NCBI GenBank assembly: GCA_963754645.1
Contig: CAVWGP010000012.1
Location: forward strand, 558,001-622,000
Reading direction: 5' to 3'
Source of the DNA: CAVWGP01 sp963754645
GTDB taxonomy: Bacteria; Pseudomonadota; Alphaproteobacteria; Bin65
Length of the DNA stretch: 64,000 bases
This document shows positions 43,951 through 52,829 of the stretch, one piece after another. The notes beneath the pieces were generated by a model. It searched no databases. It saw only the letters and a program-made list of their open reading frames with translations, and had not been told where the DNA came from. The first letter of the stretch is position 1. Each line of letters opens with the position of its first letter. The position numbers and the translations under genes were made by a program.

Positions 43951-45588
43951 GTGACGTTCTCGCCCGGCGCGTTTCCGTTCTCCACCGTTTTCGATGCCTT
44001 TTCCGACGCCGCGCGGCGCGCGCCGGGCAATGGTTTTCTCGCCGTGGCGCCCAGCGCCGGCTGGACGATCGACGGCAAATCCGAGCTCGCCTATGGCGAG
44101 GCGCGGCCGCATGTCGAGCGCCTGGCGGCGCTCTACCGCAAGGCGGGCTACGGACCCGGCCACCGGGTCGCCTTGCTGCTCTACAACCGTCCCGAGCATT
44201 TCCTGCATCTGCTGGCGCTCAATGCGCTGGGCGCCGGCATCGTGCCGGTCAATCCCGATTACGCGCCCGACGAAGTGCTGTTCCTGCTGGAGCACTCGGA
44301 GGCCGATCTCGCCGTCGCCGCGTCCGAGCGCGTCGCCGATCTCGAAGCGGTGGCGCGCCGCCGGGCCAAGCCCCTGCCCGTCATCGATGCGTTCAAGCTG
44401 CCGCCGTCGCTGCCGGCGCCGCGCGCGCCGGCGCGGGCCGCCATGCCCGGCCTCGAGACCGAGACCGCGCTGTTCTACACCTCGGGCACCACCGGGCGGC
44501 CCAAGGGCTGCATCTGCTCGAACAAGTATTTTCTCAATGTCGGCCAGGAATACGCGTCCTTCGGCGGCATCGTCGCGGTCGAGCCGGACAAGCATCGGTT
44601 GATCAACCCGCTGCCCGCCTTCCACCAAAATCTCGGCGCCGTGTCCTTCACCATGTCGCTGGTGACGCGCAATTGCCTGATCCTGACCGACCGCTTCCAC
44701 GCGCGGAGCTGGTGGCGCGATATCGCGGCGACGCGGGCGACGGGCATGCACTTCCTCGGCATCATGGTGCCGGCGCTGCTCAACCTGCCCGAGGCGCCCG
44801 AGGAGAAAATTCACGCGGTGCGCTACGGCTTCGGCGGCGGCGTCGATCCGGCGGCGCGCGCGAAATTCCAGGAGCGCTTCCGCATTCCGCTCGCCGAGGG
44901 CTGGGCGATGACCGAGAGCGGCAATTTCATCAAGGACGCGCACGAGCCGCGCCAGACCGACCGGCGCGCCATCGGCAAATCCAACGCCTGGATGGAAGCG
45001 CGCATCGTCGACGACAACGACAACGAAGTGCCGTTCGGCACGGCGGGCGAGCTCGTGGTGCGCGCGCCCGGACCCGATCCGCGGCGCGGCTTCTTTTCGG
45101 GCTATCTCAAGGATCCCGAGGCGACGGCCACGGCGTGGCGCGGCGGCTGGTTCCACACCGGCGACGTCTGCGCGCAGCAGCCCGACAGCATGGTCATCTT
45201 CGTCGACCGCAAGAAGAACATCATCCGGCGCTCGGCCGAGAACATCGCCGCGGCCGAGGTCGAGGCCTGCCTGCAGCTGCATCCGGCGGTCGACCGCGCC
45301 GCCGCCGTCGCCGCCCCCGACGAAATGCGCGAGGAAGAGGTGATGGCCTGCATCGTGCTCAAGCCGGGCCACGCGCCCGATCTCGCCACCGCCCATTCGA
45401 TCGTCGATTTCACCCTGCAAAAGCTCGCCTATTACAAGGCGCCGGGCTGGATCCTGTTCCGCGACCGGGTGCCGCTGACCTCGACGCAGAAAGTGCAGAA
45501 AACCCAGCTCTGGCCCGCCGGCACCGACCCGCGCACTCTCCCCGGCGTGTTCGACCTGCGCGAGCGGAAGACGTATCGGAAGCGGTAG
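43951..45588 (+). CDS. AMP-dependent acyl-CoA synthetase/ligase
   Basis: 545 residues of the ANL superfamily. TALFYTSGTTGRPKG is the phosphate-binding loop (about residue 172), EGWAMTESGNF the A5 motif, WFHTGDVCAQQPDSMVIFVDRKKNIIRRSAENIAAAEVE the hinge (A7-A8), and STQKVQK near the end holds the catalytic Lys region. It activates a carboxylic acid via an acyl-adenylate. Sequence resembles carnitine-CoA/crotonobetaine-CoA ligase types but the substrate is not certain. Start is GTG 43951. Confidence 0.85.
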   Translation: MTFSPGAFPFSTVFDAFSDAARRAPGNGFLAVAPSAGWTIDGKSELAYGEARPHVERLAALYRKAGYGPGHRVALLLYNRPEHFLHLLALNALGAGIVPVNPDYAPDEVLFLLEHSEADLAVAASERVADLEAVARRRAKPLPVIDAFKLPPSLPAPRAPARAAMPGLETETALFYTSGTTGRPKGCICSNKYFLNVGQEYASFGGIVAVEPDKHRLINPLPAFHQNLGAVSFTMSLVTRNCLILTDRFHARSWWRDIAATRATGMHFLGIMVPALLNLPEAPEEKIHAVRYGFGGGVDPAARAKFQERFRIPLAEGWAMTESGNFIKDAHEPRQTDRRAIGKSNAWMEARIVDDNDNEVPFGTAGELVVRAPGPDPRRGFFSGYLKDPEATATAWRGGWFHTGDVCAQQPDSMVIFVDRKKNIIRRSAENIAAAEVEACLQLHPAVDRAAAVAAPDEMREEEVMACIVLKPGHAPDLATAHSIVDFTLQKLAYYKAPGWILFRDRVPLTSTQKVQKTQLWPAGTDPRTLPGVFDLRERKTYRKR

Positions 45589-45627
45589 GGCGGTCGCGCG
45601 CCGCGTGGCGGGCACGATGATTGAACC

Positions 45628-45781
45628 GTCATTCCGACCGGAGCGCCGCGCAGCGGCGCGCAGCGGCGCGTAGCGGAGGAACCTCGGGCCGGCTCACGCG
45701 AAATGGCGCCGCAGCAGCACGCTTGCAACGCCGCGATCCCTCGGCGTCCGCCGCCTTCGGCGGCGGCTCGCTCGGGATGAC
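45628..45781. repeat. palindromic intergenic repeat (copy 1)
   Basis: Bounded by GTCATTCCGACC and CTCGGGATGAC (imperfect inverted termini). Inside are three near-identical CGCGCAGCGG-type units (45648-45676) and GCCGCCTTCGGCGGCGGC. A related element with the same type of ends lies at 62772-62912. The right part is translated as the tail of the GNAT gene. Confidence 0.65.
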
Positions 45782-46290
45782 GCATCCTGTCTTGGCGCCC
45801 CCAGCGCCTTCCGATACGCTAGTTCCTTGATCGCCACGCCGCCGAGAATTTCGTCGCGCTCGCCGGCGAGCGAAAATCCCATTTTCTCGTAGAAGCGCCG
45901 CGCGCGGAGGTTTTCGCTCAGAACCCACAGCCGCACCGCCGGATAGCGCTGCTCGGCCAGCCACGCCTCGGCGGCGCGCCACAGCAGCGCGCCCAAGCCG
46001 CCGCCCCAGGCCGCCTTGCGGACATAGAGCGCGTAGAGCTCGCCCTCGCCCGGCGCCGTTCGATCCGGGCCGACCGCGCAGAAACCGTCATCGGCGAGCC
46101 AGACGCGCTTGCCGGTCTCGGCCAGCAGCAGCCGCCACATCTCCGCCCGCCGCACCACCGAAAGACCGTCGAGCAGCGCCTCCGGCATCAGGCCGCGATA
46201 GGTCTCGCGCCAGCCGGCGACGTGCAGTTCGGCGATGACGGCGGCGGCGCCGGGCTCGGCGATGCGGATGGCGGGGTCCGCCTGCTTCAT
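45694..46290 (-). CDS. GNAT family N-acetyltransferase with repeat-derived tail
   Basis: 198 residues. IRIAEPGAAAVIAELHVAGWRETYRGLMP opens a GNAT fold; ELYALYVRKAAWGGGLGALLWRAAEAWL holds the acetyl-CoA loop; LRARRFYEKMGFSLAGERDEILGGVAIKELAYRK closes it. The family end would be near residue 165. The last 30 or so residues (ASSRASRRRRRRTPRDRGVAS) are encoded inside the palindromic repeat and are strongly basic, so the repeat has replaced the original stop. Start ATG 46290. Confidence 0.8.
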   Translation of the reverse strand: MKQADPAIRIAEPGAAAVIAELHVAGWRETYRGLMPEALLDGLSVVRRAEMWRLLLAETGKRVWLADDGFCAVGPDRTAPGEGELYALYVRKAAWGGGLGALLWRAAEAWLAEQRYPAVRLWVLSENLRARRFYEKMGFSLAGERDEILGGVAIKELAYRKALGAPRQDASSRASRRRRRRTPRDRGVASVLLRRHFA

Positions 46291-46301
46291 CGCTCGCTCC
46301 G

Positions 46302-47579
46302 CTACGGCGCGGGTTTCGCCGGCGGCCCCGAGAGCGGCGACGGCACCGGGCGGCCGCTATGGGCGTCGGGATCGCGGCCGACGAGGAACCAAGTTTGCAT
46401 GCGGCCCTTGCCGCGGATTTCGGAAATGCCGCGCGATTCGAGAATGAAATGATCCTTGATCCGCTCCTGCGTCGCGGGCGCGATCTGGATGCGGCCGGCC
46501 TCGCCGGTCGATTCCATGCGCGAGGCCGTGTTCACCGCGTCGCCCCACACGTCGTAGAAAAATTTACGCGTGCCGACGACGCCGGCCACCACCGGGCCCG
46601 AGGCGATGCCGATGCGCACCGGCACCTTGCGGCCCTTGGGATCGACGAAATTCGCCGCCGCGTCGCGCATCTCGAGCGCCAAATCGGCGAGCGCCTCGGC
46701 GTGGTCGCTGCGCACATGCGGCACGCCGCTCACCACCATATAGGCGTCGCCGGTGGTCTTGATTTTTTCCAGGCCGTGGCGTTCCACAAGGCGATCGAAT
46801 TCGGTGAACACCACATTGAGGAATTTGACGAGATCGTCGGGCGAGGTGTCGCTGGTGCGCGCGGTGAAGCCCGCCATGTCGGCGAACAGGATCGAGGCCT
46901 CGGGATAGCTGTCGGCGATCACCGATTTGGTGCGCCGCTTCAGGCGACCGGCGACGCGCGGCGGCAGGATGTTGGACAGCAAGGATTCCGAACGGTCGAA
47001 CTCGCGCTCCGCCGCGGCCTCGGCGCGCGCGATCTGGCGCACCGAGTAGAACACGATCGCGAACAGAATGCCGGTGCTGGCGGCGACGGAAGCGACGAAG
47101 TTTCCGAACAGCATCCGATCCGGCACCAGCCCGCTGCTGTGCGGGACGAACATGTGCAGCGCGATCACGAGCGCGGCGGCGGCCGCGACGTAGAGCGAAG
47201 CGAGATAGATGCGCTCGGTGCCGAAAAACAAGATCACGAGCGCCGCCGCGGGCCAGTTGTAGAGATAGACGCCGGCGCCGGTGCCGAGCAGAACGGTGAT
47301 CACGAAGTTCGAGAGCAAGACGCTGATGCCGAACGCCACCGCGGCCGCCATCGCGCCGAAGCGGTGCAGCAGCGGGATCGCCGCCCAGATGACCGCATCG
47401 AACGCGTTGATCGCGCCGAGCTTCCACAGGCCGGGCGTCGCGTCGAGAAATTGCACGACGGCGAAAATCGCCGCCACCGACGCGCCGATCCACGTCGTGA
47501 TGTTCACGGCGCGCAGGCGGCGCGCGTCCTTCTCGGGAAAGCGCGCGGTTCCGTGGTCGATGTTCGGATAAAGGCGCAA
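46302..47579 (-). CDS. membrane-bound adenylate/guanylate cyclase (class III)
   Basis: 425 residues. Residues about 25-185 hold six to seven hydrophobic helices; about 210-400 are a class III cyclase catalytic domain: ASILFADMAGFTARTSDTSP with the first metal Asp, KIKTTGDAYMVVSG with the Lys and second Asp, VRIGIASGPVVAGVVG, VWGDAVNTASRMESTG with the transition-state Asn and Arg. All catalytic residues are present. KTTGDAYM favours ATP as substrate (cAMP). The start is unclear; TTG 47579 gives the whole N-terminus. Confidence 0.85.
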   Translation of the reverse strand: MRLYPNIDHGTARFPEKDARRLRAVNITTWIGASVAAIFAVVQFLDATPGLWKLGAINAFDAVIWAAIPLLHRFGAMAAAVAFGISVLLSNFVITVLLGTGAGVYLYNWPAAALVILFFGTERIYLASLYVAAAAALVIALHMFVPHSSGLVPDRMLFGNFVASVAASTGILFAIVFYSVRQIARAEAAAEREFDRSESLLSNILPPRVAGRLKRRTKSVIADSYPEASILFADMAGFTARTSDTSPDDLVKFLNVVFTEFDRLVERHGLEKIKTTGDAYMVVSGVPHVRSDHAEALADLALEMRDAAANFVDPKGRKVPVRIGIASGPVVAGVVGTRKFFYDVWGDAVNTASRMESTGEAGRIQIAPATQERIKDHFILESRGISEIRGKGRMQTWFLVGRDPDAHSGRPVPSPLSGPPAKPAP

Positions 47580-47726
47580 TTCGCAGCTCGCCGGATGGCC
47601 GTTCGCCGGCAGGATCGGGCGAAGGTGCCGTCGGGGTCAAGCGAAACTCGCGGGCGCCGGGCGGTATTAATTTGGCAACGGCAATGCAAGCCATGCTATC
47701 CGACCGGCTTGGACAGGGAGCTGAGA

Positions 47727-48971
47727 ATGAAACCGGTCGCCGACATGTTTTCCGCCATGACGCCGGAGCAGCGCCGGCTCGTGCACGCGATCCGCGCGCT
47801 GGCCAGCGAGAATTTCCCGGCGCGCGCCCAACGCAACGACGCCGAGATGCGCTTCCCGTTCGAGAACTACGCCGATCTTCGCGGCGCCGGCTTCTTGGCG
47901 CTCAACATCCCGAAGCGCTTCGGCGGCATGGGCGCCGGCCTGATGGACTACGTGCTGTTCAGCGCCGAGCTCGCGCGCTGGTGCGGCGCCACCGCCCTCA
48001 CTTTCAACATGCACGCCGCGACCATGATGTGGTCGGATTTCATCGTCGCCGACTTGCCGGTGTCCGACGCCGAGCGCCGGGCGCACGACCGGCGCCGCGC
48101 CGCGCTCTACGAGAAAGTCGTCAAGGACGGCGCGATTTTCGCCCAGCCTTTTTCCGAGCCCAACTCCTTGGCGGCGGCGGGCAAGGCGCCGTTTGGCACC
48201 TCGGCGCGCCGCGCCGAGGGCGGCTGGCTGGTCAGCGGCAACAAGCATTTCGCCTCGCTCGCGGGCGGCGCGCATTACTTCGGCGTGGTCTGCACCGAGG
48301 ACAAGCCGGGGCAAGCCGCCGATGCGAAAGACACGATGCTGTTGGCCGTCCCGGCCAAGGCGGCGGGCGTGCGCATTCACGGCAGCTGGGACGTCGTCGG
48401 CATGCGCGCCACCAACTCGCGCTCGATCGAGTTCAAGGACGCCTTCGTGCCCGAGGACAATCTCGTCATGCCGCGCGGCGCCTATCACGAAGCGGCGCGC
48501 AACTGGCCGCATATGTTCACCACGCTGTCGCCGAGCTATCTCGGCATCGGCCAGGCGGCGTTCGATTTCACCATCGCCTATCTCCGCGGCGAGGCGCCGG
48601 GCGCGCCGCCGGCCGGCTCGGCGCGCCACAGCCCCGCCAAGCAGGTCGCCATCGCCGAGATGCGCCTCAAGCTCGAACAAGCCAAGGCGCTGTTCTGGCG
48701 CACCATGTCCGAAGCCCGCGTCAACCCGGACAAGGACGAGCGCCTGCGCGCCTACGCCTCGCAATACACGGTGATGGAATACGCCAACGACATTTGCCGC
48801 CTCGCCATCCGCGTTTGCGGCGGGCGCTCGATCTTCAAGACTTATCCGCTCGAACGCCTCTACCGCGACAGCCGCTGCGGCGCCCTGATGCTGCCCTGGA
48901 CCGCCGAAATCTGCCTCGAACGCCTCGGCCGAGAGAGCCTGTTCGAGGACGACGAGGGACAAGTTGCGTAA
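47727..48971 (+). CDS. acyl-CoA dehydrogenase family protein
   Basis: 414 residues, FAD-dependent: FENYADLRGAGFLALNIPKRFGGMGAGLMDYVLFSAELARWC at the N-terminal helical domain, IFAQPFSEPNSLAAAGKAPFGTSARRAEGGWLVSGNKHFASLAGGA in the beta domain, and KTYPLERLYRDSRCGALMLPWTAEICLERLGRESL at the end. The usual catalytic Glu is not obvious, so it may be one of the divergent members acting on unusual acyl-CoAs. ATG 47727 follows GGGAG. It stands divergent from the cyclase gene. Confidence 0.82.
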   Translation: MKPVADMFSAMTPEQRRLVHAIRALASENFPARAQRNDAEMRFPFENYADLRGAGFLALNIPKRFGGMGAGLMDYVLFSAELARWCGATALTFNMHAATMMWSDFIVADLPVSDAERRAHDRRRAALYEKVVKDGAIFAQPFSEPNSLAAAGKAPFGTSARRAEGGWLVSGNKHFASLAGGAHYFGVVCTEDKPGQAADAKDTMLLAVPAKAAGVRIHGSWDVVGMRATNSRSIEFKDAFVPEDNLVMPRGAYHEAARNWPHMFTTLSPSYLGIGQAAFDFTIAYLRGEAPGAPPAGSARHSPAKQVAIAEMRLKLEQAKALFWRTMSEARVNPDKDERLRAYASQYTVMEYANDICRLAIRVCGGRSIFKTYPLERLYRDSRCGALMLPWTAEICLERLGRESLFEDDEGQVA

Positions 48972-48989
48972 CAGTCGAGGGGCGGCCCG

Positions 48990-49107
48990 AGCCCCCACCC
49001 GACGGCCCTGCGGGCCGCACCCTCCCCCGAAAGTGGGGGAGGGTTTACTTATGGTTGTATTTCTCTCCTTCACCTCCCCCATTTCGGGGGAGGCCGGGTG
49101 GGGGTTG
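48990..49107. repeat. nested palindromic intergenic repeat
   Basis: Outer arms CCCCCACCCG (48991) and CGGGTGGGGG (49095) enclose two hairpins, CCCTCCCCC/GGGGGAGGG (49020-49043, followed by TTT) and CCTCCCCC/GGGGGAGG (49073-49092). The first may act as a terminator for the acyl-CoA dehydrogenase gene. The structure resembles dispersed intergenic elements of proteobacteria. Confidence 0.6.
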
Positions 49108-49204
49108 TTTAACGAGGGCGCCGATCTTGCCCAATTATCGCGAGTTAACATCGCCCGCTCGCGATGTTAGTCTCGATCGACGCGCGCGCTTTTGGGGAGG
49201 AACC

Positions 49205-49972
49205 GTGCTCGACACTGCGCCATTGCCGCGAAGCGAAACGGCCGCGTGCCCGATCTGCGACGCTTCGGCCTGCGCCGAGTTTCACCGGTACAAGGCGATG
49301 ACCCTGCTGCGCTGCGCGGCCTGCGGGCTGGTTTTCCTGTTTCCGCTGCCCGACGAAGCCGCCGCCGCGAAGTTTTACAGCGATCCCTATGCCGGCGCGA
49401 CGGAAAGTTATTTCACCAAGGTGGACAAGAAACTGCGCCGCTCGCGCGGACGCGTGGCGCAGATGCTGCGCGCCATGGGCCGGCCGGCGGCGGGCGCGGA
49501 ATTTCTCGACGTCGGCAGCAATGGCGGTTTCATGACCGAGGCGGCGCGCGAGGCCGGCTTCGCCGCGCACGGCGTCGAGATCGACAGGCCCGCCATCGCC
49601 TATGCGCGCAAGCACTACCCGCAAAACACCTATATTCATGCGCTGCTGGAGCGCGCGGATTTCGGCGCCCGCCAATTCGACGCGATCTACTGCTCCGAAG
49701 TCATCGAGCATGTCGGCGATCCCGGGCGCTTCGTCGCCAAGCTCGCGGCGCTGGCACGGCCCGGCGCTATACTCTATCTCACCACGCCGGATATCGGCCA
49801 TTGGCGCCGGCCGAAGCGGCTCGAGGATTGGGACGCGTTCTGCCCGCCGGCGCATTGCCTCTATTTCAATCGCAAAAATCTCGGCCTGCTGCTCGCCCGG
49901 CACGGCTTCGACATCGTGCGCCGGCGCTTCGCCTTCAAGCCGGGCATCAAGCTATTGGCGCGGCGGCGCTAG
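49205..49972 (+). CDS. class I SAM methyltransferase with N-terminal zinc knuckle
   Basis: 255 residues. CPICDASACAEFHRYKAMTLLRCAACGLVFLFP holds two CxxC pairs, as in SAM methyltransferases with a zinc-binding head; EFLDVGSNGGFMTEAAREAGFAAHGVEID is motif I, AIYCSEVIEHVGDPGRFVAKLAALARPGAILYLTTPD motifs II-III. Related proteins methylate sugars or lipids during envelope biosynthesis. GTG 49205 has GGGGAGGA upstream. The acyl-CoA synthetase gene follows after 5 nt. Confidence 0.82.
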   Translation: MLDTAPLPRSETAACPICDASACAEFHRYKAMTLLRCAACGLVFLFPLPDEAAAAKFYSDPYAGATESYFTKVDKKLRRSRGRVAQMLRAMGRPAAGAEFLDVGSNGGFMTEAAREAGFAAHGVEIDRPAIAYARKHYPQNTYIHALLERADFGARQFDAIYCSEVIEHVGDPGRFVAKLAALARPGAILYLTTPDIGHWRRPKRLEDWDAFCPPAHCLYFNRKNLGLLLARHGFDIVRRRFAFKPGIKLLARRR

Positions 49973-49977
49973 GGCGA

Positions 49978-51509
49978 ATGGACATCTCGCGCTGGATCGC
50001 GCAGCACGCCGATTGGTCGCCGGACCGCGTTGCCGTCCATTTCGATACAAGCGACGTGACCTACGCCCAACTCGAAGACCGCGTCGGGCGCTTCGCGGGA
50101 CTGCTGCGGCACGAACTCGGCATCGAGGCCGGCGACCGCGTCGCCCATCTTGGCTTGAACTCGCCCGATCTGCTGGCGCTGCTGTTCGCGGCGGCGCGGA
50201 TCGGCGCGCTGCTCGTGCCGCTCAACTGGCGGGTGACGCCGGCCGAGCACGCCTACATGGTCGCGAATTGCGCGCCCAAGGCGATCGATCGCGGAACCCG
50301 AATATTTCGAGCATGTGGCCCGCATCGAACACGGGTTGCCGGCGCTGGCGAAGATCGCCATGGGTCCGCCGCCAAGCCCGCCCGGCTGGCGCGGCCTCGA
50401 CGCCCTCGCCGCCGCCGCCGCGCCGCTGGCGCCGGACCATGCGCGCGATCTCAAATCGCCGGTCGAAATCGTCTACACCTCGGGCACCACGGGGCGGCCC
50501 AAGGGCGCCGTCATCACGCAAGAAGTCGATCTTTTACAACGCGCTCAATTCGGGCGCGATTTTCGACATGAGCGCCAACGACCGCGTGCTCACCGCGCTG
50601 CCCATGTTCCATGTCGGCGGCATGAACATCCAGACCACGCCGGCGATGCATTGGGGCGCCACCGTCATCCTGCACCGGCGCGTCGAGCCCGGCGCCATCC
50701 TGGCCGACATCGCCAAGCGCCGGCCGACGCTGCTGCTCGCCGTGCCGCCGGTAAGCCTGGCGCTGATCGCGCATCCCGATTGGGCGAAAACCGATCTGTC
50801 GTCGCTGAAATGCGTGTGCGCCGGTTCCTCGACCGTGCCCGAGGCCGCGATCCGCCCGTGGTTCGAGCGCGGCGTGCCGGTGACGCAGGTCTACGGCATG
50901 ACCGAAAGCGGGCCGATCGCCGTGGCGCTGTCGATCGCCGACGCCGCGCGCAAGATCGGCTCGACCGGCAAGCCAGTGTTGCATTGCGAGGCGCGCATCG
51001 CGCGCGAGGACGGCGGCGAGGCGGCGCCCGGCGAGCGCGGCGAGATCTGGATGCGCGGTCCGAACATGCTCAAGGAATATTGGCGCGACGCCGCGGCGAC
51101 GCGCGCCGCCCTGGCGCCCGGCGGCTGGTTCAGATCCGGCGACATCGCGCATCGCGACGCCGAGGGCTTCTACTATGTCGACGACCGCAAAGGCGACCTG
51201 GTGATCTCGGGCGGCGAAAATATTTATCCGGCCGAACTCGAAAACGTGCTGGCCGATTGCGCCGCGATCGCCGAATTCGCCGTGGTCGGCCGCGCCGATC
51301 CGAAATGGGTCGAGGTGCCCGTGGCCTGCATCGTCTTGAAGCCGGGCGCCACGCTCGATCGCGACGCCGTGCTCCGGCTGTTCGACGGACGCCTCGCGCG
51401 TTACAAGCATCCGCGCAACGTCGTGTTTCTGCCGGGACCGCTGCCGCGCACCTCGCTCGGCAAGGTGCGGAAATTCGAGCTGCGCCGCCAGCTCGGTTAT
51501 TCCGACTGA
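49978..51509 (+). CDS. long-chain fatty acid-CoA ligase-type enzyme, two frameshifts
   Basis: MDISRWIAQHADWSPDRVAVHFDT opens an ANL-superfamily ligase of about 510 residues. VYTSGTTGRPKGAV (about 50470) is the P-loop, VYGMTESGPIA the A5 motif, GWFRSGDIAHRDAEGFYYVDDRKGDLVISGGENIYPAELE A7-A8, and PRTSLGKVRKFELRRQL contains the catalytic Lys. A base is missing near 50290 (APKA then EPEYFEHVARIEHG) and one near 50518 (VITQ then KKSIFYNALNSG). The remaining blocks are intact. The acid substrate is unknown. Confidence 0.82.
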
Positions 51510-51556
51510 GCACGCATGCGGCGCATGCGCGGGCGCGGTTGTCCTCGCGTCGGCGC

Positions 51557-51578
51557 GATGTATATGATGTATATATAA
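51557..51578 (+). promoter_or_regulatory. tandem 9-mer and AT-rich element before the MFS genes
   Basis: GATGTATAT occurs twice in direct succession (51557-51574) and runs on as ATAAG; this is a sharp AT-rich island in GC-rich DNA 31 nt before the first MFS start. It could hold the -10 element and a regulator site (TATAAG). Confidence 0.4.
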
Positions 51579-51608
51579 GCCAAATCCACACCATACGCCG
51601 GAGTGCCG

Positions 51609-52829
51609 ATGAGTTCCCAACTTCAAGCGTGGCGGGTGCCGCTCGCCGTGCTTTTGATCTGCGGCTTCCTGATCGGCATCGTTTCGTTCGGCGTGCGCGC
51701 CGGCTTCGGACTGTTCCTGACGCCGATCTCGCAAGAGCTGATGTGGGGCCGCGAGGTGTTCGCGCTGTCGATCGCGATCCAAAACCTTGCCTGGGGCTTC
51801 TTCCAGCCGATCGCCGGCCTGCTCGCCGACAAATACGGCTCCGGCCGCGTGCTCGCGGTCGGCGGCGTCATGTACGCGGCGGGCGTGGCGCTCATGTCCT
51901 ACGCGACCGAACCCTGGCACATGCACATGACGGCGGGGCTGCTGATCGGCTTGGGCACGGCGTTCGGCTCGTTCATGCTGGTGATGTCGACCCTGGCGCG
52001 CCGGGTTGCGCCGCGCTGGCGCTCGCTGGTGATGGGCTTTGCCACCGCCTCGGGCTCGATCGGCCAGCTCGCCCTCGTGCCGATCGGGCAGGGTTTCATC
52101 ACGGATTACGGCTGGCACATCGCCTGTTTCCTGCTCGCGGCGATCGCGTTTCTGATCGTGCCGCTCTCGGCCGCCGTCACCGGCAAGGGCGGGCCCGCGC
52201 CCGGCGCGCTCGATCAATCGGCGCGCGCCGCCGTGGTCGAGGCCTTCGGTTATCGCAGCTACAATCTGCTCGTCACCGGCTTTTTCGTTTGCGGCTTCCA
52301 CGTCGCCTTCATCATGGTCCACCTGCCCGCCTATGTCGTGGATCAGGGCCTGCGCCCCAGCCTCGGCGCCGAGGCCATCGCCATGGTCGGCCTGTTCAAT
52401 ATTTTCGGCAGCATCGGCGCCGGCTATATCGGCGGCCGGTTCAGCAAGAAATACACGCTGTCGCTGATCTATCTGCTGCGCTCGATCGCGATTGCCGCGT
52501 TCATACTCCAGCCGATCTCGACGCTCAGCGTCTATCTGTTCAGCGCCGCGATCGGCGTGCTGTGGCTTTCGACCGTGCCGCTGACCTCGGGCCTGGTCGG
52601 ACAGTTTTTCGGCCTGCGCTACATGTCGATGCTGTTCGGCGTCGTGTTCCTGAGCCACCAGGTCGGCAGCTTCATCGGCGTCTGGCTCGGCGGCTGGGCC
52701 TTCGACGCGACCAAATCCTACGACATCGTGTGGTGGATCGGCGTCGGGCTCGGCATCGCGGCGGCGCTCATCCATTTGCCGATCCGCGAGGCGCCGGTGG
52801 GCCGGCCGGCACAAATGGCGCCGGCGTGA
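51609..52829 (+). CDS. MFS transporter (oxalate/formate or monocarboxylate type), first copy
   Basis: 406 residues, 12 membrane helices: FGVRAGFGLFLTPISQELMWGREVFALSIAIQNLAWGFFQPIAGLLADKYGSGRVL contains the MFS A-motif between TM2 and TM3, and the second half begins near VEAFGYRSYNLLVTGFFVCGF. The pattern matches the OFA/MCT-like MFS families that carry small carboxylates. ATG 51609 is preferred over GTG 51603. Its stop overlaps the start of a paralogue. Confidence 0.85.
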   Translation: MSSQLQAWRVPLAVLLICGFLIGIVSFGVRAGFGLFLTPISQELMWGREVFALSIAIQNLAWGFFQPIAGLLADKYGSGRVLAVGGVMYAAGVALMSYATEPWHMHMTAGLLIGLGTAFGSFMLVMSTLARRVAPRWRSLVMGFATASGSIGQLALVPIGQGFITDYGWHIACFLLAAIAFLIVPLSAAVTGKGGPAPGALDQSARAAVVEAFGYRSYNLLVTGFFVCGFHVAFIMVHLPAYVVDQGLRPSLGAEAIAMVGLFNIFGSIGAGYIGGRFSKKYTLSLIYLLRSIAIAAFILQPISTLSVYLFSAAIGVLWLSTVPLTSGLVGQFFGLRYMSMLFGVVFLSHQVGSFIGVWLGGWAFDATKSYDIVWWIGVGLGIAAALIHLPIREAPVGRPAQMAPA

